Source of the DNA: Clostridia bacterium
Lineage (GTDB): Bacteria > Bacillota > Clostridia > TANB77 > CAG-465
Length of the DNA: 64,000 bases
Assembly (NCBI GenBank): GCA_017534305.1
Contig: JAFWCU010000019.1
Span: 62,001-126,000, forward strand
Reading direction: 5' to 3'
The translations under genes and the position numbers were made by a program. Below the pieces are notes generated by a model. That model did no database searches. It was not told the DNA's origin and worked only from the letters and a program-made list of their open reading frames with translations. Position 1 is the first letter of the stretch; every line of letters starts with the position of its first letter. Below are positions 9,914 through 18,148 of this stretch, piece after piece.

Positions 9914-10808
9914 TTTTCTAAAACATAAAAATATTATTTTAGCTATCTCTATTTTAGTAGTTCTTGCAGGACTTATTTATGGTGTTATTACAGACTATGT
10001 TTTTGATATAGATTTTAAAGGTGGTACAAGAATTAAAGTAGATTTTAATGAAGAGTATCAAGAATCAGATATTAAAGATATAGTATCAACTATAACTAAC
10101 CAAGTACCAGAATTACAAACTAGTAGTTCAGGAAACAATGCATTAACTATTACTACTCAAACACTTAGCGAAGATGAATCTAATGCCTTAATTGATGCAT
10201 TAAGAGTAAAGTATACAAATATGGGTGAACCTACAATTAGAAACGTACAAGCATCTTATGGTAAAGAATTATTAAACACAGCTATTATTGCTGGTATTGT
10301 TTCTATTGTATTACTACTTGTATATGTCGCAGTAAGATTTAGAACACTTGGATATGCAGCTGCATTTTCTGCAATACTTGGACTTATCTTTGATGTTTCA
10401 TTCTTATTTGCAATTTATGGAATTTTCAAATTCCCAATCAACTCAACTTTTGTTGCTGTATTATTAACAATAGTTGGATACTCTATTAACGATACTATTA
10501 TTGTATATGATAGAATAAGAGAAAACAGAAGATTAGTTACTAAATCTGAAGATCCTAAAGATGTAATCAATCATAGTATTACACAAACTATGAAGAGAAC
10601 AATTATTACTTCGCTTACTACATTAGTTGCAATTGGAGTTGTATTAATATTTGCTCTTGTAAAAGATCAAGAAACTTTAAAACAATTCTCAATTCCACTA
10701 TCAATTGGTATTGCTGAAGGTACATTCTCATCTATTTTTGTAGCTACATCTATTTGGTATTCTTTAGATAGATTTATTAACAAACACAAAAAAGCTAAAA
10801 ATAAATAA
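9900..10808 (+). CDS. secF: Protein translocase subunit SecF
   Basis: The 302-residue product has an N-terminal helix, the DFKGGTRI motif near residue 40 (the SecF equivalent of the SecD D1 motif) and five C-terminal membrane helices. The VGYSINDTIIVYDRIRENRR block is the SecF counterpart of the SecD VDANVIIFER helix. The start overlaps the end of secD by 14 bases with an AAGGAGG site inside secD, so the two are translationally linked. SecF is intact, in contrast to secD. Confidence 0.96.
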   Translation: MKTINFLKHKNIILAISILVVLAGLIYGVITDYVFDIDFKGGTRIKVDFNEEYQESDIKDIVSTITNQVPELQTSSSGNNALTITTQTLSEDESNALIDALRVKYTNMGEPTIRNVQASYGKELLNTAIIAGIVSIVLLLVYVAVRFRTLGYAAAFSAILGLIFDVSFLFAIYGIFKFPINSTFVAVLLTIVGYSINDTIIVYDRIRENRRLVTKSEDPKDVINHSITQTMKRTIITSLTTLVAIGVVLIFALVKDQETLKQFSIPLSIGIAEGTFSSIFVATSIWYSLDRFINKHKKAKNK

Positions 10809-10818
10809 TGAAAATGAT

Positions 10819-10848
10819 AAGCTCACTTTTTAGTGAGCTTTATTTTTG
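10819..10848 (+). terminator. Intrinsic terminator after secF
   Basis: AAGCTCACT and AGTGAGCTT form a 9-bp perfect stem with a TTTT loop, followed by a T-rich tract. Confidence 0.9.
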
Positions 10849-10892
10849 TTTTATTGTACATTTTATTTCTTTATGATATATTTAAAATAGTG

Positions 10893-11210
10893 ATGAATAT
10901 GAAAGAAGAAAATTTAGAAAAGAAAATTAAAAAAGCAACTTTAAACAAGGAATATGCTAAAGCTAGAGCAATTGTTGAAAACGAGTATATAAAAATGTTT
11001 AAAAAAATGCTTAAATACAAGAAAGTTAAGATTGGTAAAACATTATATTTCCATGATTACTTAAAAATGATTTCTAAATATTATTCATCATATTACAAGG
11101 ATGAAGTTAATGAGTTAGAAGAAATAATGTATTCAGAAAAATATTCAGATAAACAACAAATATCTTGGCTTATAGAAAATTGTAATATTTTTGATGATTA
11201 CAAATTATAG
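10893..11210 (+). CDS. Small basic protein, unknown
   Basis: The 105-residue product from ATG 10893 is lysine-rich, predicted helical and soluble, with many Y, K and E residues. I do not recognise a family. The open frame extends back to a GTG at 10833, but that codon lies inside the secF terminator stem, so the extra hydrophobic N-terminus is unlikely. There is no strong Shine-Dalgarno sequence before 10893, which lowers confidence in the start. The next gene follows after 11 bp with a strong ribosome site, so the two are probably cotranscribed. Confidence 0.5.
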   Translation: MNMKEENLEKKIKKATLNKEYAKARAIVENEYIKMFKKMLKYKKVKIGKTLYFHDYLKMISKYYSSYYKDEVNELEEIMYSEKYSDKQQISWLIENCNIFDDYKL

Positions 11211-11221
11211 GAGGAAAATGT

Positions 11222-11827
11222 ATGAATATTTTATCTTTAGTTTTGAGTGTAACAGCTTTTATTTGTGCGTTTGTTCCAATATTTGGAATATTCTTTGCAG
11301 TTACTTTTTCTATAGCTGCTGTAATTATTGCTTATGTTAAAACAAATAAAAATAAGAATAAGGAAGGAGAAATAATTGCTGTAGTTCTTTCTATTTTTGC
11401 AATTATTATTTGTGTAATTGTTAATGCAATTTATATACCTTCTCATTTTAAGAAAAACTCTGAAGCTGTTGATGTATATAAAGATATGGTTGAATATCCA
11501 TTAACTGTAGATGAAATTTATACTGCAGAGTTTAAGATTCATGTAGAAAACATTATTTATGATGAAAATAAAACTAATGTAACTTTGAAATTAGAATCTC
11601 TTAAAGATGAAAGTTGGTATTCAATTTATGATTTTTCACTATATGGTGGCAACTCAAACAATTATACTACAGTGGAGCTTATTGATCCTACTGTTAAAAT
11701 TAGTCAAAGACTAGATGCTGGAGATAGTGTTACAATTAATTTAACATTTAACAGAGGACTATATGAAGATAATGATAATTTTCTTGTTTTCAAGAACAGT
11801 GAAAATGGTGTGAAAATTAGACTTTAG
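11222..11827 (+). CDS. Membrane protein with N-terminal hydrophobic pair and extracytoplasmic beta domain
   Basis: The 201-residue product has two membrane segments (about residues 3-37 and 49-72) with a short lysine/asparagine-rich loop between, resembling DUF4190-type membrane modules. A beta-rich domain of about 120 residues follows and resembles the DUF4352-like extracellular domains of Gram-positive lipoproteins (charged residues, then the DAGDSVTINLTF segment). AGGAGG precedes the ATG. No enzymatic motif is visible. The assignment is by general pattern only. Confidence 0.55.
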   Translation: MNILSLVLSVTAFICAFVPIFGIFFAVTFSIAAVIIAYVKTNKNKNKEGEIIAVVLSIFAIIICVIVNAIYIPSHFKKNSEAVDVYKDMVEYPLTVDEIYTAEFKIHVENIIYDENKTNVTLKLESLKDESWYSIYDFSLYGGNSNNYTTVELIDPTVKISQRLDAGDSVTINLTFNRGLYEDNDNFLVFKNSENGVKIRL

Positions 11828-11850
11828 TGGGCATGTATATGCCCATTTTT
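11828..11850 (+). terminator. Intrinsic terminator
   Basis: TGGGCAT and ATGCCCA pair around a GTAT loop, followed by five T residues. The next promoter begins within two bases of its end. Confidence 0.85.
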
Positions 11851-11851
11851 A

Positions 11852-11880
11852 TTGACAAAAAAAATAAAATAGTGTACGAT
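11852..11880 (+). promoter_or_regulatory. Sigma-A promoter
   Basis: TTGACA (11852-11857) and TACGAT (11875-11880) have a 17-bp spacer upstream of the gene at 11917. Confidence 0.8.
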
Positions 11881-11916
11881 ATATTTGTATAAAAACATAA
11901 AGAAAAGAGGGTATTT

Positions 11917-13506
11917 ATGGAAAAGAAAACTGGCAATAATAAAGGAAATGTTATAGGTAAAATATTAAGAAGACCTATAGTTAGAATAGCTTTAATTTTA
12001 GTGGTTATTATCGTTGCAATTATAATAATTGCAAGTAATGCTGGTTCTAAAAAAACTACTTCTAAATTAGTGGGATATCAAAGATTAGTTAACGTTACAG
12101 ATGACACTTATACATTTTTAGATTTAGATGGAAAAGTTAGAAAATATTCAGGATTTAATTCAATGAATGATTTTTATTATGATGTAACTTGTGTATCTAG
12201 AATTAATGAAAAAACAGGTGTTTCTGAAGTAGCAGTTATAGATAAGAATAAGAAACAAGTAATTAAATTTGGAGAATATGAAAATATTATTCAAGTTGTT
12301 GGTGGAAAATACTACAAAGTACAAAAAGATGGAAAATATGGAGTTGTAACTAATTCTGGAAAAACTATTATTAAACCAGAATATGATTATATTTCAATGA
12401 CTACTGTTCAAGAAGCAAGTGAAATTGTTTTTGAATGTCAAAAAGATGGTGTTTATACATTCATTAATGAGCAAGGTAAAGCTTTCTTTGAAACATCAGT
12501 AGCATTACATAGTATTTCTTATTCAAATAAATTTAACTCAGACTATGATACAATAGTTTATATATCTGTAGATGGTCAAAAGAATTATTTTGATCTAGTT
12601 ACAGGTGAAAGATTATTTGATGGAATTGAAAATGTAGATATTTCATATAACATCTTAAAAACTGATGATAAATTAACATTTTATGATAAAAAATCTAAAG
12701 TAAAAACTGAAATTGATACTTCTGGAGATTATACAGTAGATAGTAGAGTATACTTTAGAAAATATGTTGTCATTGAACAAAGAAATACAACATCTGGTAC
12801 AAGAGAAAATACATACACAGTATATGATAGTGACTTCAAAAAAATTGTTGAATCAAGTAACAGAATTAATCCAGTACAAGATGTAAATGGAGATGTATAT
12901 TTCATTATTAATGAATCAGATTGCGTTAGAATTATAAATGAAAGTAAAAAAGAAGTTAAAGTACAAGGTTATGAGTTTAACGGAAATGAAATTAGTAATC
13001 TTCAATATTTAGTACTTAACCCAAGTAATAACTTCTCTAAACATGAAGTTTATGACTTTAAAGGAAAGAAAATTGCTGAAGATGTAACTGAATATTCTCA
13101 AAGAGGATTTGGACTAATTATTTCTAGATATATAAATGATTCTTTAACAAGAACTTTATTACTTGGTAAAAATACATCAATTGATTTAGTTCCGGAAGAT
13201 GGAATTGTTCCAACTACAGATTATATTATTATTGAAAATGCAAATGCAAATTACGTTAGTGTAGTTAATAAAAATGGAAAAGTTGTTATAGACAAAGTGA
13301 CTGGTTCTAGACTTTTTGATAATAACAAATATATTGGTATTCAAGATGGCGAAAATGTTAAATTATATGACATGGCAACTGGTAAACAAACATTTACTTA
13401 TGCACAAGCAGACTATGCAAATAAAGACGATACAGTAAGTATGGTTGAACTTAAGAATGGATATTATACTTTTGGTGGAAAATTAGTTCTTGAAAAAGCT
13501 CAATAA
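11917..13506 (+). CDS. Membrane-anchored WG-repeat-like protein
   Basis: The 529-residue product has a basic N-terminus, one membrane helix (about residues 22-41) and a long extracytoplasmic part made of repeating beta units. One unit, with KYGVVTNSGKTIIKPEYDYI near residue 145, closely fits the WG repeat (G-V-D-G-I-P-Y-I pattern); similar weaker units recur along the chain, suggesting a beta-propeller-like fold. It probably sits outside the membrane, facing the wall. It has its own promoter and terminator, so it is a single-gene unit. The specific function is unknown. Confidence 0.62.
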   Translation: MEKKTGNNKGNVIGKILRRPIVRIALILVVIIVAIIIIASNAGSKKTTSKLVGYQRLVNVTDDTYTFLDLDGKVRKYSGFNSMNDFYYDVTCVSRINEKTGVSEVAVIDKNKKQVIKFGEYENIIQVVGGKYYKVQKDGKYGVVTNSGKTIIKPEYDYISMTTVQEASEIVFECQKDGVYTFINEQGKAFFETSVALHSISYSNKFNSDYDTIVYISVDGQKNYFDLVTGERLFDGIENVDISYNILKTDDKLTFYDKKSKVKTEIDTSGDYTVDSRVYFRKYVVIEQRNTTSGTRENTYTVYDSDFKKIVESSNRINPVQDVNGDVYFIINESDCVRIINESKKEVKVQGYEFNGNEISNLQYLVLNPSNNFSKHEVYDFKGKKIAEDVTEYSQRGFGLIISRYINDSLTRTLLLGKNTSIDLVPEDGIVPTTDYIIIENANANYVSVVNKNGKVVIDKVTGSRLFDNNKYIGIQDGENVKLYDMATGKQTFTYAQADYANKDDTVSMVELKNGYYTFGGKLVLEKAQ

Positions 13507-13521
13507 CAAACAGCTAAATAG

Positions 13522-13551
13522 ATAGAGTAGAGAAATCTACTCTATTTTTTT
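13522..13551 (+). terminator. Intrinsic terminator
   Basis: ATAGAGTAGA and TCTACTCTAT form a 10-bp stem with a GAAA tetraloop, followed by a T run. Confidence 0.93.
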
Positions 13552-13595
13552 ATGCATAAAACACTTTGTTTTAAATATATTTGTTATAGATAAGT

Positions 13596-13919
13596 ATGGA
13601 TAAAAAAAGAAATAAAAATATATTTAAAAAAATAAATTTTAAAAAAAGTATTAATCTTGCTAAAGAAAATTTTATAGATATATTAAATTTACCTAAAGAA
13701 CTTAGTGGTAATTATTCTAAAATTACAATGATTGAGAATAATGAGCTTTTAATTGAAGGTGAAACTAATGTGGTAGATTATTATGATAATTATATAAAAA
13801 TCAAATGTAGTAACATTTTCGTCCAAATAGACGGATATAAATTGAAGATAGAAGAATTATCTAATATTGAATTATTGGTTTCTGGAAATATAGTTAATAT
13901 TAGTTTTCAAAATAGGTAG
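13596..13919 (+). CDS. yqfC: Sporulation protein YqfC
   Basis: The 107-residue product matches the YqfC pattern: a basic N-terminus, LPKELSG, the ITMIENNELLIEG segment, then a beta-rich region ending in LVSGNIVNISF. In Bacillus subtilis yqfC-yqfD is a sporulation operon expressed in the mother cell. Here it is followed 5 bp later by a YqfD-type protein, which supports the call. The start codon has no strong ribosome site. Confidence 0.82.
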   Translation: MDKKRNKNIFKKINFKKSINLAKENFIDILNLPKELSGNYSKITMIENNELLIEGETNVVDYYDNYIKIKCSNIFVQIDGYKLKIEELSNIELLVSGNIVNISFQNR

Positions 13920-13924
13920 GTATT

Positions 13925-15100
13925 ATGAAATTTAATGATGAAATTAAGAATTTATATGGAATTGTTGAGGTAGAAATAGAGGGCTTTTTTACCGAAAGAT
14001 ACATTAATCTTTGTAGGATTAACAATATTTGCGTATGGGATATAGTTACTAAATCTAGTGGTATAATATGTTTTAAAATGTTTGCTAAAGACTTTAAAAA
14101 GCTTAGAAATATTAACAAAAAAACAAAATGTAAAGCTAGAATTATTAAAAAGAAAGGATTATATTTTAATTTCTTTAAATATAGAAAAAGAAGGTTTGTT
14201 ATTATATTAATTCTACTCTTTTTATTTTTTTGTATAATTTCAACTAAATTTATATGGAGAATTAATATAACTGGAAATAATAGAATATCCAATGATCAAG
14301 TGATGTGTGCCTTAAATGATTGTGGAGTTCACGTTGGAAAAAGTGTTTTTGGATTAAATACTAGGAATATAGTTAAAAATTTGAGAGCAAACCTTGAGGA
14401 TGCTACTTGGGTTGGAGTAGATATTGATGGTATAACTCTAAATGTGGAAATTGTGGAAAAAACAACTGCTCAAATGGAAGCTAAATACCAAAACGGTGAT
14501 ATATTAACTAGTAAAGCTGGTGTTATTACAAAAATTGTTGCAGAAAATGGTACCCCTATTAGTAATGTTGGAGATTATATAGAAAAAGATAGAATTGTAA
14601 TAGAAGGAAAAATTTATACTAGAACAAATGAGGTGTTAGATGTTGAAGCAAAAGGTAGTATTTTTGTTGAAAATGAATATGTATATAGCAATACATACTC
14701 GTATAAGCAGTTTAACAAAAACTATACTGGAAAAGAAAAGTATAGCATTGGTGTCGACATAAATAATAAAGAAAATTACATAAATTATTTGGATAAATCT
14801 TTAAAGTATGATATAATTAAAAACAGCAGTGATATTAATCTTTTTGGTAATAATATTTCGTTCTGTTTCTATAAATTTTTATTATATGATTTGGAAGAGT
14901 ATTATTTGTCTAGAGAAGACATATTGGATATGGCAAAAAAAGACGCAACTCGTTTTTTAAATGATGAAATTTTGCCTAATTGTAAGAATGCAGTTATACT
15001 TAGCGAAGACATAGTAGTAACTGCTGAGGATGAGGAAACAATATCACTAAATGTAGTTTATAAAATAAATGAAGAAGTTGGATATTTCAAAGGAAGGTAA
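13925..15100 (+). CDS. yqfD: Sporulation membrane protein YqfD
   Basis: The 391-residue product has a cytoplasmic N-terminal region of about 90 residues, a single membrane helix at about residues 92-111, and an outer domain. The IWRINITGNNRIS segment just after the helix and the later GVITKIVAENGTPISNVGDYI stretch are typical of YqfD. The family is required for efficient sporulation in Bacillus. The gene is normally followed by phoH and then ybeY; here phoH is absent and ybeY follows directly. Confidence 0.85.
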   Translation: MKFNDEIKNLYGIVEVEIEGFFTERYINLCRINNICVWDIVTKSSGIICFKMFAKDFKKLRNINKKTKCKARIIKKKGLYFNFFKYRKRRFVIILILLFLFFCIISTKFIWRINITGNNRISNDQVMCALNDCGVHVGKSVFGLNTRNIVKNLRANLEDATWVGVDIDGITLNVEIVEKTTAQMEAKYQNGDILTSKAGVITKIVAENGTPISNVGDYIEKDRIVIEGKIYTRTNEVLDVEAKGSIFVENEYVYSNTYSYKQFNKNYTGKEKYSIGVDINNKENYINYLDKSLKYDIIKNSSDINLFGNNISFCFYKFLLYDLEEYYLSREDILDMAKKDATRFLNDEILPNCKNAVILSEDIVVTAEDEETISLNVVYKINEEVGYFKGR

Positions 15101-15106
15101 AAACAA

Positions 15107-15628
15107 ATGAATAATATTTCAATAGATTTAGATGATGAACTTGTAAAATATATTAAAGAAAAGTGTGGCAGAGATATAACTCATGATATTGAGATTATTA
15201 TCAACACAGCACTAGAAGAAAAAAATATAAAAGAGCAAAATGTTTCTATTTCAATTAGTGCGGTTGGAAAAGATGAAATACATCAAATAAACAAAGAGTA
15301 TAGAAATGTTGATAGACCAACTGATGTTTTATCTTTCCCAATTTTTTCTAGAGAAGAAATTAATGAATTTTCATCTTTAGAAGATAGCAAAAAAGTTAAA
15401 GAATTGGAACTTGGGGATATTATAATGTGTATAGATGTTCTTCAAGAACATGCAGAAGAATATGGTACTGGCATTTTGAGAGAGATGCTTTATATGATCA
15501 CACATGGCGTTTGTCATTTACTTGGATATGATCATATGATAGAAGAAGAGAAGACAGAAATGCGTGCTTTAGAAGAAAAAATTTTAAAAAAAATAGGAGT
15601 AGGAAGAATCAATGGAGAAGGAAACTAA
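15107..15628 (+). CDS. ybeY: Endoribonuclease YbeY (rRNA maturation factor)
   Basis: The 173-residue metalloprotein has the zinc-binding signature HGVCHLLGYDH, with ligands H133, H137 and H143, and the preceding YRNVDRPTDVLSFP motif. YbeY acts in 16S rRNA 3'-end maturation and ribosome quality control. The start lies 6 bp after yqfD with an AAGGA-type site inside the yqfD end. The last 17 bases overlap the next gene, so ybeY and the kinase gene are translationally coupled, a common Firmicute arrangement. Confidence 0.95.
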   Translation: MNNISIDLDDELVKYIKEKCGRDITHDIEIIINTALEEKNIKEQNVSISISAVGKDEIHQINKEYRNVDRPTDVLSFPIFSREEINEFSSLEDSKKVKELELGDIIMCIDVLQEHAEEYGTGILREMLYMITHGVCHLLGYDHMIEEEKTEMRALEEKILKKIGVGRINGEGN

Positions 15629-16406
15629 AGAAAGAATTGAAAATGATAATAGTCAAAAGTCTGTTGAAGAAATTAAGAAAAACAAAAATTTTGTAACTGC
15701 ACTTCATCATTCTGTTGATGGTGTTATTAAAGCATTTAAAACCGAAAGAAATTTACGTATAGATTATCTAATTGCACTTGTTGTGATGATTGCTGGTGTG
15801 GTTTTAGGTTTAGATAAAACAGAATTTGTATGTTTATGTTTAACAATTGGCTTTGTATTGTTCTCTGAAATGATGAATTCTGTATCTGAGTATATAGTAG
15901 ACTTAATAACAGATAAATATGATAATAGAGCAAAAGCTGCAAAAGATATTGCTGCGGGTGGAGTTTTAATATCTTCTAGTATTTCAGTTATTGTTGCATA
16001 CTTTTTGTTTGCGGACAAGCTTCAAAATGCAACATCTACTTTTTTATCTGCAGCTATTAGTTCAAGAGGAAATATCTTTATGACTATACTATTTGCTATA
16101 GTTGTAACTATAGTTATTTTAAAAGGATGGCTTGGCAGAGGAGAAGAATATGCACATACAGGCCCAAGCTTAAACGTTGCTCTTGCTTTTGGATTAACAA
16201 CATATGCTTCATTAATAACTAGAAGCTTTTTAGTTGGGGCTGTTTGCGGAGTACTAAGTTTAATGATATTTGTTCTAAAAGTAACAAATACTAAAGCTAG
16301 AAGAATTAATATGGTTTTTAGTGCTGCACTTGGTATTCTTATTGTTTTATTTGTTTATCAATTGGTTTTATTTGGACCAGAAATATTTAAATTATTTAAT
16401 TTTTAG
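15612..16406 (+). CDS. dgkA: DgkA-type diacylglycerol/undecaprenol kinase with extra C-terminal membrane domain
   Basis: Residues about 25-125 form a DgkA-family kinase: three helices with the SEMMNSVSEYIVD motif (family pattern E-x-x-N-T/S-A/S-x-E) and the conserved AKDIAAGGVL segment. Gram-positive members phosphorylate undecaprenol. At 264 residues it is about twice the usual 120-130 because a second block of four hydrophobic helices (about residues 150-262) is appended, with the motif GRGEEYAHTGPS. That block resembles membrane domains fused to DgkA in some Clostridia; its role is unknown. It overlaps ybeY by 17 bases. Confidence 0.87.
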   Translation: MEKETKERIENDNSQKSVEEIKKNKNFVTALHHSVDGVIKAFKTERNLRIDYLIALVVMIAGVVLGLDKTEFVCLCLTIGFVLFSEMMNSVSEYIVDLITDKYDNRAKAAKDIAAGGVLISSSISVIVAYFLFADKLQNATSTFLSAAISSRGNIFMTILFAIVVTIVILKGWLGRGEEYAHTGPSLNVALAFGLTTYASLITRSFLVGAVCGVLSLMIFVLKVTNTKARRINMVFSAALGILIVLFVYQLVLFGPEIFKLFNF

Positions 16407-16417
16407 GAGGAAGTTAT

Positions 16418-16828
16418 ATGAATCAAAGTGAACTATTAAATATTGCTAAAAATACATCAAAAAATGCATTTGTGCCTATTAGTAATTATCAAGTTGGAGC
16501 TGCATTACTTGCCAAAAGTGGAACTGTATATATTGGCGTAAATGTTGAAGATGAAGCTATTCCAGCTATGAGTGTGTGTGCAGAAAGAAATGCAATACAA
16601 AATGCAATATCTCATGGTGATACGGAATTTTTAGCTATTGCTGTTGTTGGAAAAATGAAAGATAAAGATGAGTTTGATGCAACTCTTACACCATGTGGAA
16701 TGTGTAGACAATATATGATTGATATGTGTAAGGACATTGATATTATTTGCTATATTGATGGCGCAGAAAAGATAGTTAAGCCTAGAGATTTATTAGCATT
16801 TACTTATGATTATGATGATAAAAAATAA
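16418..16828 (+). CDS. cdd: Cytidine deaminase
   Basis: The 136-residue enzyme shows the zinc signature of the family: C54 and E56 in SVCAERNAI, and C93/C96 in TPCGMCRQ. It converts cytidine and deoxycytidine to uridine forms for pyrimidine salvage. AGGAGG precedes the ATG 11 bp after the kinase gene. ybeY-dgkA-cdd is a classical Firmicute order; era, which normally follows, is missing. Confidence 0.96.
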   Translation: MNQSELLNIAKNTSKNAFVPISNYQVGAALLAKSGTVYIGVNVEDEAIPAMSVCAERNAIQNAISHGDTEFLAIAVVGKMKDKDEFDATLTPCGMCRQYMIDMCKDIDIICYIDGAEKIVKPRDLLAFTYDYDDKK

Positions 16829-16870
16829 TATTATTTATTATTAGAGCATATAATTGTTACAGGTGATAAT

Positions 16871-17545
16871 ATGAACCATAAACAATTACTTGCTCTTTTT
16901 TTATCTTTAGTAATAATTTTATCTCCGACTATTGTATCTATTGAAAATGAAAAAGTTGTTGATGTAAAGTCTGTAAATAACGATATAGATGAAATGGCTA
17001 TTGAAAGTATTATTAGAAAAAATGAAGAACTGGATATTAATGTTTATTATCCGGTTACTAAAAATGCCAAAGTAAATAATATGATTAAAGAAAAGATAGA
17101 TTCTTATATTAGTAAATTAGAAGAATTTAATTCATTTGATGATTTAAAAAGATTAGATATATCTTTTGAAAAATACAAAAGTGGTGATTATATTTCATTA
17201 AAATTTAATGTTTCTTCTAGTACTGGCATTACTCATAAAACTGATGAAATTTTTACAATTGTATATTGCAATGATGAGATTGTTGATATTGATGCATTGG
17301 TTAAAAGTAATCCAAACTTAATTGAAAATCTTTACGCTATTTGTAAAGAAGAATTGCTAAAAGATGAAAAGTTTAAAAAGTATTCTAATAGTGAGTGGCT
17401 AAATAGAGGACTTTTAAAAAATAAAAATACATTTTCAAATTTTATTTTTGATAATAATAATATGATTGTAATATTTAACCCATACGTTGTAGCACCATAT
17501 GTTGCAGGTGCTTTTGAAATAAAAATTTCTTGTAATTTAATATAA
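16871..17545 (+). CDS. Secreted or anchored protein with PdaC/DUF3298-like domains
   Basis: The 224-residue product begins with a hydrophobic signal or anchor (about residues 5-22). The rest resembles the DUF4163 (PdaC) plus DUF3298 pair found in RsiV and in the non-catalytic part of PdaC: an opening NEELDINVYYPV strand, a middle DIDALVKSN segment, and a closing VVAPYVAGAFEIKI strand. There is no deacetylase catalytic domain, so an enzymatic role is not claimed. A lysozyme- or wall-sensing role is possible by analogy only. Confidence 0.62.
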   Translation: MNHKQLLALFLSLVIILSPTIVSIENEKVVDVKSVNNDIDEMAIESIIRKNEELDINVYYPVTKNAKVNNMIKEKIDSYISKLEEFNSFDDLKRLDISFEKYKSGDYISLKFNVSSSTGITHKTDEIFTIVYCNDEIVDIDALVKSNPNLIENLYAICKEELLKDEKFKKYSNSEWLNRGLLKNKNTFSNFIFDNNNMIVIFNPYVVAPYVAGAFEIKISCNLI

Positions 17546-17551
17546 TATATA

Positions 17552-17580
17552 TTGATAATTTACACAAATTATGTTATTGT
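17552..17580 (+). promoter_or_regulatory. Probable sigma-A promoter
   Basis: TTGATA (17552-17557) and TATTGT (17575-17580), spacer 17 bp, with TG upstream of the -10 box, precede the gene at 17600. Confidence 0.6.
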
Positions 17581-17599
17581 ATTATCAGGAGGGGATTTT

Positions 17600-18052
17600 A
17601 TGTATTCTTCATCATTATATAGTAATTCAAGTTCACTAACAAAAGCCGCTTCAAGCGCTCAAACATTAGGAATTTGGATGATTATTTCTGTTATAGTAGC
17701 AATCGTTGGGGGAATTGCACTATATTTTACTTTCCTAAGTAAAAAGAACGAAGGAAAGTTCCATGGATTCTTAGGTTGGATGTATGACACACTAACTTTC
17801 AAAAACATGGCAGTTGAGATGTTATTAAAAATAACATACTTAATTGGAGCAATCTACATTACATTATTCTCTTTAGGATTAATTGCTGTTAATATTTTAG
17901 CATGCTTAGGATTATTAATTTTTGGTAACCTAGCTCTAAGAGTAACTTATGAATTAGTTCTAATAAGCATAATTACATGTAGAAACACTACTGAAATTAA
18001 CAGAAAAATGAAAGTTTCAGAGACTAAAACAGAAGAAGGAAGACCTGAATAA
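17600..18052 (+). CDS. DUF4282-like membrane protein
   Basis: The 150-residue product from ATG 17600 follows a strong AGGAGGGG. The open frame back to TTG 17552 runs through the promoter and is rejected. It has an N-terminal serine-rich stretch, a first membrane helix (about residues 24-46), a cytoplasmic loop, and a long hydrophobic pair (about residues 75-125) ending in the LALRVTYELVLI segment that recalls DUF4282 proteins. The function of this family is not established. Confidence 0.6.
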   Translation: MYSSSLYSNSSSLTKAASSAQTLGIWMIISVIVAIVGGIALYFTFLSKKNEGKFHGFLGWMYDTLTFKNMAVEMLLKITYLIGAIYITLFSLGLIAVNILACLGLLIFGNLALRVTYELVLISIITCRNTTEINRKMKVSETKTEEGRPE

Positions 18053-18069
18053 AAACTATTTATATTTTA

Positions 18070-18102
18070 AACTGCTATATTCCGTTATAGCAGTTTTTTT
18101 TG
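18070..18102 (+). terminator. Intrinsic terminator
   Basis: AACTGCTATA and TATAGCAGTT form a 10-bp perfect stem with a TTCCGT loop, followed by a T run. Confidence 0.94.
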
Positions 18103-18148
18103 TTATATTATTTTGGTTAAATTAATACAATATAATGAGGTGGATTGT

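Noticed and set aside
10833..10892. GTG 10833 as start of the gene at 10893
   Set aside because: It lies inside the secF terminator stem.
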